This document shows positions 11,070 through 22,837 of a DNA stretch of 64,000 bases, one piece after another. The DNA comes from Lophium mytilinum (lineage: Eukaryota > Ascomycota > Dothideomycetes > Mytilinidiales > Mytilinidiaceae). The translations under genes and the position numbers were made by a program. The stretch is taken from assembly GCA_010093605.1 (NCBI GenBank), contig MU004189.1, positions 1,247,834 to 1,311,833 on the forward strand, read 5' to 3'. Every line of letters begins with the position of its first letter. The stretch's first letter is position 1. The notes beneath the pieces were generated by a model, which searched no databases, was not told where the DNA came from, and saw nothing but the letters and a program-made list of their open reading frames with translations.

Positions 11070-12194
11070 CTAGCTCATCCTTCGCCAAACAGCCTCCGCC
11101 CCAGCCCCCGAACCCCCGCCTCCACCTCCTGTCAAGTGCAACTCGTATACTTCCTTCTCCTCCCCCACCCCTCTCAAGCTAACCCTCTTGCCCGCCATCA
11201 CCCCCTCAACGACCCTCACAAGCGCCTCCCTATTACTCAGCTCCTCAGACAGCCAATCGAACCAGCCCGACGACTTGATGCCCCGCAAGCGGGCTGGGGC
11301 CTCCTTCTGATAGTAGTCCCGGTCGTGCTTGACCCACTCCAGGAACTCGCGAGAATAGCTCTTGGTGTGGAGTGTGAAGAAGTTTCCGAGGAAGGTGAGC
11401 GTAATAGCCTAGCTAGTCAGTACGAAGAACAGAGAAAAAATGGGTATCAGCCCCGCGAGTAGGAATAGGGCATTCTCCACGAACCTGGATAAACGCAGGA
11501 GGATCTGAAGTCTTAGAGTGGTAGTACTGCGCAACCGTCGCTAGCTGACGCTGCTGATGCAACGCAGTCTGGCTAGTGCGCAGCGTGTTGCTTGGGTCTA
11601 CGATCTGAGTTTATTAGTACCGCTTGCTGGAGAAGAGGGAGGTGGGGGGAGACGTGCTAGAGCTGTTACTATGCGTCCGCTGCTTATGTGCTCAGCAACG
11701 AGGTCGGCCTCGCAGGGGTATTGGATGCCCCCTCTAATGTAAGATAATTTCCGCTCGGTACTGATTCTTCCGTGTTAGCGTAGAGGTTGGCAAAGAAGAG
11801 GTTGCGCCTACGAGACTAGGATCCGCCCACGCCCAGCCGCCTCGTTGCGAGCTGCGATGGTGTCGAAGAGGTTCTTGGCTAGCCGATGAGTGAATTCGAC
11901 GTCCCAGAGCTGGTGTTTTGCAGCAAGGTCCCATATCTCGTCTTTGTACTCAGATGAACCTTGCTGAATGCCATGGATTTTAGTCGCGTGACGGCGCAGC
12001 TCCTCTTCTTCCTCGGTACGCTCACATGGAGGGGCTTCATCCCCAGCAGTAGGCGAGAAGCTGCATTCGGTGTCGGAATCGGAACACTTCGTTCTGGAGC
12101 TGGAGTCGTAGAGGTCCCAGGTAGGTTTTGCAGGAGGTCTCTCGTGGAGGCGCGATTGGCGGGACTTGGCCGACTTCGAGGACTTTTGGCCCAT
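11070..12194 (-). CDS. Orphan 'MGQK' protein A, putative N-myristoylated, four exons
   Basis: This 314-residue protein has exons 12194-11812, 11760-11658, 11604-11485 and 11408-11070. It starts MGQKSSKSAKSR, which fits an N-myristoylation signal (Gly2, Ser6) followed by basic residues. A low-complexity acidic/Ser region follows, then the conserved part: IWDLAAKHQLWDVEFTHRLA, ADLVAEHISSGRIVTAL, QLATVAQYYHSK and ITLTFLGNFFTLHTKSY. It is a paralogue of the gene at 22838-23696. The three intron positions match, and exon 2 is 103 nt in both. The second intron appears to use a GC donor (CTA|GCACGT). The tail is glycine-rich (TGGGGGGSGAGAEAV). No known domain is recognised, and the function is unknown. 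Membrane association is inferred from the N-terminus alone. Confidence 0.72.
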
Positions 12195-12774
12195 TTTACG
12201 GTTAGTTCGAGGTGGGAGGAAGTTGTTTTATAGACGGGCGTGAGGTGGCTGGTGAAGCGCGACGCGAAGAAGACTAGCAGAAAGAGTCGGGATGAGGCTG
12301 AAGGACACGACAACTCGGCGTGGCGTCATCCGGAAAATTCACAGCGTCTGGTCAAGCGTCTTGGGGATTTATCTGAGAATGTTTGGGGTACTCACTTGAT
12401 GTCAAGCACCAGGCTCCATGAACCAAGAACTTCGCTTCAAAATATACGATAGGAAACAAATACTTAGAGATGAGGATAGCATACTGCAGGTTAGACCCAG
12501 GAGAGCTTCGCCATGCGACTGCTCTTGCGTGCTGAACACACCGCTGAATATATTTGAAATCTCTTCGCATGATTTAAACCTAGAAGCCCGTATGGCTAAA
12601 GCTTCACTATCGAAGTTAGAGACTAGAAAGCAAGCACGGCGTCTCTACACACACCGAAAATCATACACAAGATATCTCCATCTTGTGGCCCACTTTCGCA
12701 CACTGCAAACGCCATCAACGTACCCAAATATCGACCCCCAACTTACGAACCCCCGAATCTCCATACCCAACCCC
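12195..12774. other. Spacer between MGQK gene A and the ABC transporter 3' end
   Basis: This region holds the upstream region of the minus-strand MGQK gene and the 3' flank of the ABC transporter. Plus-strand frames here (12418-13050) run antisense into the transporter, are composition artefacts and were not called. Confidence 0.4.
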
Positions 12775-15700
12775 CTAAACCGCCCTATCCAACGCCTGCC
12801 CCCTACACATCTCCCAATACACCCCTCTCCTCCCGAGCAACTCCCCATGCGTCCCTACCTCCACCACCCTCCCCTTCTCAAACACCAGTATCACATCAGC
12901 ATCCTTCACCGTACTCAACCGATGCGCGACCGCCACCGTCGTCCGCCCCTCCTTCGCCCTCCCCAACGCCGCCTGCACAACCCGCTCACTCTCCGTATCC
13001 AGCGCGCTTGTCGCCTCGTCCAGCAGCAACAGCCGCGGCCTCCGCACTAGCGCCCGTGCAATCGCGATGCGCTGCCGCTGCCCACCCGAGAGCTGGGAGC
13101 CACGGCCGCCGCAAAGCGTGTTATACCCATCGGGCAAACTAACCACGAACTCGTGGATATTCGCTTGACGGGCGGCGTCTTCTATCTTCTCAGTCGTCCC
13201 GGTAGATGGGTCTGCGAGGCCCATGGCGATGTTGTCGTAGATACTCGCGTCGTACAGCACAGGCTCTTGTTGCACGAGCGCGAGCTGGGCACGGTAGAGG
13301 CGCGGGTTGCGCTGAGGCAAAGGCGTGTCGTCGAAGTGGATAACGCCGGAAATGGGGTCGTAGAAACGTTCGAGGAGGGCGATCATAGTGGTTTTGCCGC
13401 AGCCCGAGGGGCCGACGAAGGCGGCGAATTGGCCGGGGTGGACGTCGACGTTGATGCCTTTGAGGACTTTGGCGTTCGGGCGAGAGGGGTAGGAAAATTC
13501 GAGATCCGTGCAGGTGGCGTGGCCGGGGTCTTTGTCGGAGTAGTCGCTCTTGACAGTTGTTTCGGGGTCTTGGGGAGATGGTGCGTCCAATTCGCGGATT
13601 GTGGGGATTTGGGTGCGGAACCAGAGGATGTAGTTCGCCGCGGCTTGCGCTTTGGTGATGCTGCTGGTGTATTGGAAGAATTGGGCGGCGGCTTCGCCGG
13701 AGAAGATTATGCCTGTGAAGACGATGAAGAATTGGGTGGTTGAATATTCTCCGAGTGAAACCAAGTGGCCGCCGTACCTGAGGATGTAAGTCTCAAGCTA
13801 AGAATAAGATCGTGGAAGGGGAACTAAAGATGACTTACCAGAAACCCAAGGACATGGCGGCGAAAGAGATGGATTGTGTCAAGGCATACCAGAACATAGT
13901 CCATATGAGCGACTTCATCGATCGTGCAGCTACTCCTCCGACCCTCTCTTCATATCTTTGGATGATGTGCCTTTCCATGGTAAGGGAAGACACGGTCCGG
14001 ATGGCTGAGACGGCTTCAGCCGCGAGACCTGCACTACTAGAGAATCTCTCCGATGTCTCTTTCTCGAGCTTTCCCTCGAGCACAACACGGAGGTAGCCGC
14101 AGGTTACTTGAGGCAACAGAGCGCCGAATATGACCACTAAGCCTAGCTTCCATCCAATTACTAGAGCAAGGATGCAACTAGCAGTTAGATTGACGCATTG
14201 AATGAGGACGAGACCGATGTTGAACCCTAGTAGCTCTTCCAGGTTTGTTGGATACGTAGATAGTCGGGATGCAAGTGCGCCCGCCGTATTCTCTGGCCTG
14301 TCGAAGAACGCCATATCCTGTCGAATAGAGTTATCAAAGAGCTCTAGTCTGTACTTTCGAGCGACCACCTAGACCCAATTAGCTTAGCCGTCGAAGGCAA
14401 TTTTGATCGTTTGGAGGACGCACCTGAGCTATTCTGTTACCCACGAAGCCTACGGTGAAGTAGATTCCTAATTGCGCAAGAGCCACGATGAAGAACATGA
14501 GGGCATAGAAGTTGGCATCACTGGTCCGTTTGGCGCCTTGGAGTTGAAACGTGTTAATCGCTTTAGATAGTAGTATGGACTGCGCGGGGAATGTGAGACC
14601 TGTACATTCATTAGTAAATCGAGGACTAACTTTCTGTAAAGTAGCAAACTCACCACCGAGGGTAAATGCAACCGCAGACAGGAGAAAATAGTACCACAGG
14701 TGCATTTGTTCCCCGAGCATAATCAATACACACCTGACGAGACCGTAATTCATAGTCTGGCCGCTCTTTTTTTCTAAACCTTCGTCTGCGTGTAGTGAGC
14801 CGACTTGTGTGTTGGTTCGAACCAATGAGACTTTGTGGTCAAGCGGTTCCGCATCTGAACTTCCATCCATGGCTTCGTCTGAGTCGCCACTGGCTGCTCC
14901 AAGGTCTTGAGCTCTTACGAGTTGAGCGTAAGCATGATTGGCGGCGATCAGTTCATCGTGAGTCCCTTGTTCAATGATTTTACCGTCAGAAATGACTGCA
15001 ATGTTATCGGCGTTGCGGACGGTCGATAGCTTGTGAGCAATGACTAATGTCGTGCGATTCTCAGACACGTTATCGAGGGCCAACTGGACGATTTTCTCCG
15101 CATGGGGGTCAAGCGCGCTGGTGGCTTCGTCTAGGAGTAGAATCTGTGGGTTGGAGATAATAGAACGAGCAATGGCTAGTCTTTGCTTCTGGCCACCTGA
15201 AAGCATGATAGCGCGTTCACCAATTTCTGTATGGTATCCCTGACATTTGTCAATATGTCTTTCCGAAAATGAAACGGAGATTTGGTACCTTTGGTAACTG
15301 CTCAACGAATTCATCCGCGTACGCTGCTTTGCATGCTTCTTTGACCAATTGCAACTGATCATCCGGAGATAAGCCCGCCTTCTCGGTGCCGAGCAATCCA
15401 AACGAAACGTTCTCGAACACGGTCCCATTGAACAATACAGGTTCCTAGAGTGAGTCAGATTTGAATATCCACCCCAACAATAACGGAATAGAGAAAGCTA
15501 TGTCATACCTGTTGGACTAGTCGAATTCGAGTGCGTAGCCATTCTAGGTTGACTTCTCGTATGTCCATTCCATCAACGAGAAGACGGCCTTCTGATTGGT
15601 CATACCACCGCTCCAGCAGTCCGATGATAGTGCTTTTGCCGGATCCGCTGGCGCCGACTAAGGCCGTGGTCTTCTTCGGCGGTATGACGAGACTCAACCC

Positions 15701-17090
15701 ACGGAGGACGGGAGCATCAGGCCGTGAAGGATAGGCGAAGTGAAGACTCTGTGCCTCGATTTCTCCAATGCACTTGTCCGGACTCAGCCCTTCGGTAGAC
15801 ATGGAGTCAATCTCTGGGACGCGGTCAATGACTTTGAACAGCTCAGCCGCAGCCGAGGAAGATTTGGTGATTTGAAGGATCTGTGGGCCGACTTGAGTCA
15901 ATGCGGCAGCAGCGACAATGACGGCAAATATGACGCTGTCTCAGAACATTAGAGATCTGAGCAACCGTAGTTCGAAGAGAGACTCACGTTACAACCTTGC
16001 CTGACTGCTGGATCTCACCACTAGAGTATAGTCGGATGCCCTCCCAAAAAGCAAGCGCATAGCCGCAGAAGATACAAAAATATTCGATGGAGAACAAGGT
16101 GCCGTATATGGGAGATTTTTTATTCCCAACCTTTTGAGCGTCGGCAAGAAGCCCATCGTATTTTCGAGACATCAGCGGCTGCAGCCAGAAGGCGTGGACA
16201 GTTCTCATGCTGGAGAACATCTCTTCGGCCATCAATCCGGCTTTGGAATATATGGGCAATGATTGGGCCTCGTTCTTTACAAGCACGGCAATCGCACCAA
16301 ATGTGACTATGAGAATGGTAGGAACTATGCTGATGGTAATTAGAGTGAGCTTCCACTGAACCGCAAAGGCAACTATGAAGGCAGCGAAGAAAGTCGTGAT
16401 GCTTTGGATGGTAAGGGTGAGTTTCTCGGCTATGCCAGAGTTGACCTCGTTTCCGTTAGTGGTAACTTGTACTGAGGTAGATCCAGCCTCCGAGGAGTCG
16501 AAGAAGGCAATATTCTGGCGCAAAGTGTGCTTTAGAAAGTCAATTCGGAGAGCTCTTGTTGTTCTAATGGCGGATACTGAAATCAACAGCTATATCGGCG
16601 GCAGATTAGACCAAGCCGAGGTAGTCACGTGATGAAAACGTACCGTATGGATGTAGGTGAGACAGAATTTCCCAATGAATAGATAGACAAAGTACAAGCT
16701 ATGGATATATTAGAGAGTGCCGATACACTGGTGTTGTGGGCATGGCTCACCTCAGTGTCCGTATATCGCCTTGAAACTTCGCCGTTGTCGACTTCCCGAC
16801 TGCAAAGTCATTGAATGTTGTAACGAACTTTCCGAATATAACGTCCATTAAGGGGAGAAGAACACCAGCAGCCATTGCCGCGATGAAGGCGACGATGTTA
16901 AGCACCCAGCTGGTGGAGTCGGCATATCCGAAGACGCGCTGCAAAGCTCATCAGACATCGTTCGCGTCACGAAGCACAATAGACTCACAAAGTAGGCCTT
17001 TACTCCACCGCCCTCCTTGCCCTTCGATTCAGCCTCAACGTCCCCTTTCAGACTCTCATCAGATCCAGATTTCTCGTGGTCACGTGCCAT
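12775..17090 (-). CDS. Full-size ABC-B multidrug transporter (MDR/P-glycoprotein type)
   Basis: This 1274-residue TMD-NBD-TMD-NBD transporter has ten exons: 17090-16989, 16938-16751, 16698-16644, 16589-15988, 15935-15509, 15444-15289, 15239-14654, 14599-14424, 14368-13839 and 13777-12775. NBD1 shows Walker A (GASGSGKST), signature ([14 protein letters not shown]), Walker B ([12 protein letters not shown]) and H-loop (VIAHKLSTV). NBD2 shows [35 protein letters not shown] and VAHRLSTV. All catalytic residues are present. The N-terminus is hydrophilic and acidic, as in fungal Mdr proteins. It should export hydrophobic compounds at the plasma membrane using ATP. A Zn2Cys6 regulator starts divergently about 480 bp away, which suggests local control. 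No breaks were found. Confidence 0.93.
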
Positions 17091-17567
17091 GATATTGGAT
17101 CAAGCTCGGAACGTCGTAATTGGAACAGACGAGAGGTAGTCTCTAGAACTAAGATAAAACTAAGTATATTTTTGCTGTATACATCATGTGCAGTCTTCCT
17201 CTGATGTGGTGCATACTCCGCAGAGGGAGGCGGCGCTATGTGTATGAGATTGCAGCGGAGGCCGAGGACACCGACGAGAAGGCAGAGGCATAGCAGAATC
17301 CAGAGGCACAGACATATGAGGGATACGTAGCCGCACGGGTTGTCGATGGAGGATGACTACATGTTGGCGGTAAAGAGGCAAAAGTAGCACTAAGGAAAGT
17401 CTACAAGGGTATGATAGGGCTTGGCACGGGATCCGCGGAATCCGCTGCTTTCATCGGTTCCCAACCACCACACCCCTTCCCTCCACACGGCAACTTCGCC
17501 ACACTTTGTACTTCCTCCACGCCTCCATCGCGCATTCCTCGGGCCCCGAAGCCCCCATACTGCCAAG
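17091..17567. promoter_or_regulatory. Shared divergent promoter of ABC transporter and Zn2Cys6 regulator
   Basis: This 477-bp spacer lies between two divergent start codons. A CACGTG core (17081-17086) abuts the transporter ATG. CGG triplets, the half-sites of Zn2Cys6 factors, occur near 17340 and 17370. The pairing of an exporter with an adjacent regulator is a common fungal arrangement, and regulation of one by the other is inference. Confidence 0.45.
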
Positions 17568-19951
17568 ATGAGCAGCTCTCGATCGAGTTCAGTGGATGCA
17601 GGGCAGGCATCGTCCGCATCCAATCAGCGTGCAGTATGCATGAATCATGAAAGATTTCAAAGAGACTGATATTGATGCCTTCCAGTGCGACAACTGCCGA
17701 ACGAGAAAGATCAAGTGCGACAAATCAACACCCTGCTCAAGCTGTAAGGCCTCCAAAACAGCCTGCCGTACGACGCAGGAAAGGAGGGACCCTCGTCAAA
17801 GGGTGCTCATCTCCAGCCAATAGTAAGCATTTCATCCTTTGAAGTCTAAGATGGATCAGGCTTACTCTGACTGTCAGTGAGAAAAAGATCGATCGGATCG
17901 AGGACCGCCTTGTCTCGATTGAGAGGATGTTGCGAATGCTTACTACTGATATGACCGCTACGCAGCACAATTCCCCAGACTCGGGCATATCGGTTGCTCC
18001 GGCATCCCATGCGTATGAAGAAGCCAATCCGCCCCTCGATGATGAGGTGCCTTTTGAGGGAGACACGAGTCTCAATGCACATACTGTCTTCGCAAGCCGG
18101 TTGCTTGAGCAGAAAGTTGGTAGCGATGGTTTCACCGGGCAAAATCCGGAGATGGTTGCTGCCCTCTCATCTCTCCGAAATATAGTTTCGAAAGAGTTCA
18201 CCGAGGCTGAAACAGGCCAATCTGGAGACACTCCGAGAAGCAATGCTGGAAAACCACGACAAACAAGTATCGAGCGACCTCCACGACATCTTGTGCTAGA
18301 ATTCCTGAAAAGCGCCGACGGTATGACCCAAACCCCGATGCCTGAGCCTAATAAGCTTACCCAATTTTCTCTTTAGAAGCCAACTTGAACGGACTTGGGT
18401 ATTGCTTTTTCCCTTTTCTGACTGGACACAGACTCAGGGACATATGCTTGACCGTTTATGATAACGAGCATTGCTCTACGACTACACATGTCCTGTTCTA
18501 TGGCGGCTTGCACACGGCATTTGTGGACTACCTTATGGTCATGCATGATGACGCAGTGGAAAAGCAGTATGGGCCACTTGCAGCATTGTGTAGGCGCAAC
18601 TTCGAGTCTCTTCTGCTAAACTTGCCCCTGCTCATGCCAGCTACGATCGAGAACGTACAAGCTTTGCTACTTGGTGTAAGTTTTCCTCGTCCGTTTGCTG
18701 CTCATGTCTAATATGTCAGGCCTGCCACTACATGGAGCTCTCCAAGCCCTCCTCATGTTGGACCCTAACCGCCCATGCCGCAAGCCTAAGCCAAAGTCTC
18801 GGCTGCCACCGAATTTCGTCCATGAACAATGATCCGGAAGACGTCAAAGAGATGAAAATGTTCCTCTTCTGGTCAATATATACCATTGACAAGAGTCTAT
18901 CCCTCCGCTTGGGTCGCTCGTCCACGATCCGAGATGACGAAATTTCAGTCCCTCAGCCGTCCCCGGGAGGATCTTCACCAGCTATCTGGCAAGAGATGGT
19001 TTGTTATTGGTGCAAGTTTGCGAGAGTTCAAGGACAAGTGTATGATCAATTGTACAGCCCAGCAGCGTTCGCGGCTAGCGATGAAGAACGAATTGAGAGA
19101 GCCAAGGTGCTCGTTATCAAAATCGGAGAAGTCAATAAAAGCAATCAGGTCAGTTCATCCCATGATGCAGCTGGTATTATCATGTCGTAATCCCTCGCGC
19201 TAGTCAAAATTGACCAAGGACCCTATTCCGGAAGATGCTAGAAATATATTCTCGTACGCGGATCAAGTTACAATGTACTCCACTTTAACACTCATATACC
19301 GCGCCATACCTCCGCGGTTCAATGATATCTCGAACACCTTCTCTACTGAATGCATCGAATCAGCACGAGCGGCTATACGGCAACATCTAGAGTGTGCCGA
19401 CCAGTACAAGAACAAGCATCCGGAGTACTGGGCCGGCTATATAGGATGGTATAAAAATAATCCCAACCACAAATACATACTCTGCCCGTGCTAACCAGCA
19501 TTCTAGGGCGGTCATGAATGCACCTTTCACGCCTTTCCTGGTACTCTTCTGCCATGTAATCACCGTCTACGATCAAGCCGACCTACAGCTCCTCGGTAGC
19601 TTCGTCGACACCCTTCACTCGTACACGAAGACTTCCGTGAATACTGAAAAGCTACGTCGCCTCTTCGACGTCTTCTACCGCGTCGCGAAAGTCTACATGG
19701 AGTCTAAGACTCAGGATCTTTATGGCCCGCAACTAGCTGGTACTGCGATTCCGCCGTCAAACGAATTCATGGACGTTGGCTATGGAGCGGAGTTTGACGC
19801 TTATTTGAGCCAGCTTGGCATGGCGCCAAACCCAGTCTATCCCAACACGGCGCAGGAGAACGATTCCACGAATCTGCAAGAGTGGTTTTCTGGGAATCAG
19901 TATATCATGGGTTTGCTGGAGCAGGATCTTACGAATATCGACATGCCCTAA
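17568..19951 (+). CDS. Zn2Cys6 fungal transcription factor
   Basis: This 687-residue regulator has seven exons: 17568-17633, 17686-17822, 17878-18320, 18377-18675, 18720-19148, 19204-19448 and 19507-19951. Exon 2 begins with the binuclear cluster CDNCRTRKIKCDKSTPC...C...C (CX2CX6CX5CX2CX6C) at about residues 23-49. A short coiled-coil-like stretch follows (EKKIDRIEDRLVSIERMLRM). The middle homology region, of fungal_trans type, includes LLLGACHYMELSKPSSCW, FWSIYTIDKSLSLRLGRSS and the trailing helical part VITVYDQADLQLL. It binds DNA in the nucleus. Its divergent partner is the ABC transporter, its most likely target. The frame is intact after splicing. Confidence 0.9.
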
Positions 19952-20447
19952 GGATGTTCCGATCGAGGATCAAGGCCCTACATACTAATTTCTAACCAGC
20001 TCTTGATTACGAGAACCTTCCCAGATTCGCCAAGCCACAATAGATCGAGAGGAATAAAAGTTGGATGAAAGCACTAATCCGGCTGGAATTTAATCACCGT
20101 TGGACATTTAATCACAAGGGCGGTATGTGTCACGTGATCTGTGTACCCCTCACCGCCCATCTGGAAGAGCCCGGATGCGGTGAAACATCAACCTTTTCGA
20201 CAAAGCTCTCCACGCGCTGGAAAAGTATAGCCCTGCGTACTATTTGTCGCCCCACTATTGGACATAGCGCTGAATCAAGCGCCATACTTGTGCAGGCTGC
20301 AGTGCTTCGCCTTACGGGATTGGGCACTGCCACCATTGCTAGCCTTATTGACATCTGCTCCTTCTCTCGTCTCTTTCTGGGGCCGAATTGGACCTTCATT
20401 TTTCAATATATCGATGTACTACCGCTGTTCTCCCCTGCATTATATTC
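19952..20447. other. Intergenic, promoter of the HET gene
   Basis: Contains a TCACGTGA core near 20130-20137 and no supportable gene. The open frame extends upstream of the HET-gene ATG through a TTG codon, but that part has no family resemblance. Confidence 0.35.
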
Positions 20448-22547
20448 ATGTTCCATATTCGAAGGAAAACACAATTCCCTTGGAAGGCTCACGCCAGTCT
20501 AGAGGACCAACCTCCTCCACAGCGCTGTGGGATACGGCGACTTTTGACGTATAGGGACATTCGACCTCGTCACATATACAGGCATACTCCACTTCCGCAT
20601 TCTCAAGCTATCCGGCTCCTCTACCTGCATCCCGGAGACCCAAAGCGGGACATCCGAATATCTTTGCAAACCCATAATGTTTCCGATTCATCAAGACTAG
20701 ACTATACAGCTATCTCATATGCCTGGGGAGACGGAGCCTGCAACATCTCCATAGAGTGCGATGGATCCATCATGCTGGTCACGGAAAATATCTATCAGAT
20801 GTTGTTCCATATCCAGCAAAAGGACTCTACTCGTCTTCTCTGGGTAGATGCCATTTGCATCAATCAGTGTGACGCCCAGGAGAAATCGCAACAAATTCTA
20901 CTCATGAGAAATATTTACTCCGAAGCTCCCCGAGTAATAGTGTGGCTTGGGGCACCAGATAAATTCCGGAAAGTTGCTACGGCGATCGCGACTTTGAAGG
21001 AGATGGCGCATTGCTACCGTACATCGGCAATTGTGCTATTCGCAGAGAACAAAGACAAAGATACAAATTCATACAGTGAGATGATGAATTATAGCTGTCA
21101 GTCCTTGTTCTACTTCCTCGGGCGGCCGTGGTTCAAACGCCTATGGACATTTCAAGAAGTTTGTCTTCCGGAAAACCCCACACTGCTTTGCGGAGCTCAG
21201 GAAATTGCCTTCAACGAGGTCTTTGACGCAACTTGTATGATATTCAATACCTCCCTCGGGGATGACTGGTTTACGCAAAACAACCGGAGCAAATTGGCTT
21301 GGGCACTTTACGACTGTACAATGGTTCGAGACGTCCGACGTTACGAAGGCCCCCAACCACATCGACTGCCTCTTTCCACGTTGCTATGGTGGACTTCCGT
21401 AAGACTGGTGAAAGATCCCCGAGATAGAATCTATTCTCTGCTGGGACTTGCAACCGGCGCAGCGATACATTCCCTCAAACCAGACTATCGTGAACCGTTC
21501 GAGGAGACATACGTGAAATATTCGAAAGCCATGATCGAGGATGACGGCCATCTGGGGCTCCTGAGCTGTACTGGAAGACTCTCGCGTAACGAGACTCTGC
21601 CAACTTGGGTTCCGGACTGGACGCAGGAATTACGTTTTCTTCCGTTCGTGGTCCCGGGGCGACCTTATTCTTACCACTTTGTGAACCAAGGGGCTATCCC
21701 TCAAAGACTTACCTGGAGAACCGGTGGCGTGAAAGAACTTTGCCTTTTTGGTTACAGGATAGACACAATACGGTTGATAGTTCCACTAGACCAGCTTCTC
21801 GAGGAGATCAAAAGGCACCATCCGACCAACGGCGAACCAAGAAGCTGGAAGCGAGTTATGAAAGTCATCACAGGCCTAGTAACACTGGCATCTGTAAGCT
21901 CTCCGTATTGGCCAAGTGACGACTCGGCTGAAATGGCCTTCATGCGGACACTGTGTGCGGGTTGTTTTCCAGACTCTGGCGTCGTAGACGAGACGGAGAA
22001 ACTGCGTTGCTATGGCTCACATAACCGGTGGGCTTGGGAACACGCTAGCTCTGCTCGCCGGGAAGAAATGGAGCACTTGAACCTAGATCCAGAGAAGGAT
22101 TGGATTGCCACTGCTCAGGATATCAAGAGTCTTTATGACAACCTTTTCGAAGAGTTCTGCTCTCCCAGTACCAGCGGAGTCGAAGAAGATGCTGGACATG
22201 ATTTGCTAGTTGGGAACAGCAGTCTGTCGAGTTCCACAAGCATATTCAGCTTCGTTATTGAGGAGATCTGCCACATCATCAGACTGTACACTTGTAATAG
22301 GGTTCTTTTCGTGACCGCAAACGGATATATCGGGCTAGGCCCATTGCATACTAGAGCTTCGGACGAAGTATGCACGTTGCATGGCGGCTACGTTCCATTT
22401 TCGCTCAGACGCACCGATGTGGAAAGCAAGTTTGAGCTGCTTGGAGAGGCCTACGTTCATGGTATCATGCAGGGCGAGCTTTGGAATAAGTCGAAGCCAG
22501 CCTATCAGGGGAAGGACAGTATGTTTAGCCCGGTAACCTTGGTGTGA
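20448..22547 (+). CDS. HET-domain protein (heterokaryon incompatibility type)
   Basis: This 699-residue single-exon gene is called from the first ATG in frame at 20448. The HET domain covers roughly residues 75-240, with YTAISYAWGDG, LLWVDAICINQCDAQEKSQQ, MRNIYSEAPRVIVWLG and RPWFKRLWTFQEVCLP, the three conserved blocks of the family. A further conserved element, DPRDRIYSLLGLA, follows at about 323-335. The C-terminal half (from about 400) is family-variable and has no repeat or NACHT module. HET proteins mediate programmed cell death after fusion of incompatible hyphae. The N-terminus (MFHIRRKTQF) is basic. Intact as read. Confidence 0.88.
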   Translation: MFHIRRKTQFPWKAHASLEDQPPPQRCGIRRLLTYRDIRPRHIYRHTPLPHSQAIRLLYLHPGDPKRDIRISLQTHNVSDSSRLDYTAISYAWGDGACNISIECDGSIMLVTENIYQMLFHIQQKDSTRLLWVDAICINQCDAQEKSQQILLMRNIYSEAPRVIVWLGAPDKFRKVATAIATLKEMAHCYRTSAIVLFAENKDKDTNSYSEMMNYSCQSLFYFLGRPWFKRLWTFQEVCLPENPTLLCGAQEIAFNEVFDATCMIFNTSLGDDWFTQNNRSKLAWALYDCTMVRDVRRYEGPQPHRLPLSTLLWWTSVRLVKDPRDRIYSLLGLATGAAIHSLKPDYREPFEETYVKYSKAMIEDDGHLGLLSCTGRLSRNETLPTWVPDWTQELRFLPFVVPGRPYSYHFVNQGAIPQRLTWRTGGVKELCLFGYRIDTIRLIVPLDQLLEEIKRHHPTNGEPRSWKRVMKVITGLVTLASVSSPYWPSDDSAEMAFMRTLCAGCFPDSGVVDETEKLRCYGSHNRWAWEHASSARREEMEHLNLDPEKDWIATAQDIKSLYDNLFEEFCSPSTSGVEEDAGHDLLVGNSSLSSSTSIFSFVIEEICHIIRLYTCNRVLFVTANGYIGLGPLHTRASDEVCTLHGGYVPFSLRRTDVESKFELLGEAYVHGIMQGELWNKSKPAYQGKDSMFSPVTLV

Positions 22548-22837
22548 GGAATAGTGGGTGAATTGGTGTCTTCGCTTGTCCCAGGTTCAAGTCGCTTGAC
22601 TGGTCCAACGTCATTTCAGCAAGCTCGATGGTCAGGCACGTGTCAGGCTCTCGTGCGGAGGCCCATTCTTGAACTCACTTAGCACCTCACTTGATAGCTA
22701 TTTCTAGAAGGTTCCTCTCTCGCTTAACTTGTTTCCGTCACCTAAGTACACGAGGTTCCTCTTCAAGCCCACCGTCAATTTCTCTAAGCTCTCACTTCAT
22801 CAAACAAGAAACGTCATATTTCGGAGACCTGGTTGCC

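Noticed and set aside
10744-11070. Plus-strand gene beginning VNLTPISAAIDPP
   Set aside because: Stops after about 33 codons; no splice choice gave a continuous protein without running antisense into the MGQK gene.
12418-13050. Plus-strand ORF of 210 codons
   Set aside because: Mostly antisense to the ABC transporter 3' end, rich in Pro/His/Arg, with no domain.
13153-13743. Long plus-strand ORF (196 codons)
   Set aside because: Antisense to the second nucleotide-binding domain of the ABC transporter, and the composition is an artefact of GC-biased codons.
17411-17669. Plus frames upstream of the regulator start
   Set aside because: The ATG at 17568 gives the exon that joins in frame to the zinc cluster; earlier starts add Pro/His-rich sequence with no support.
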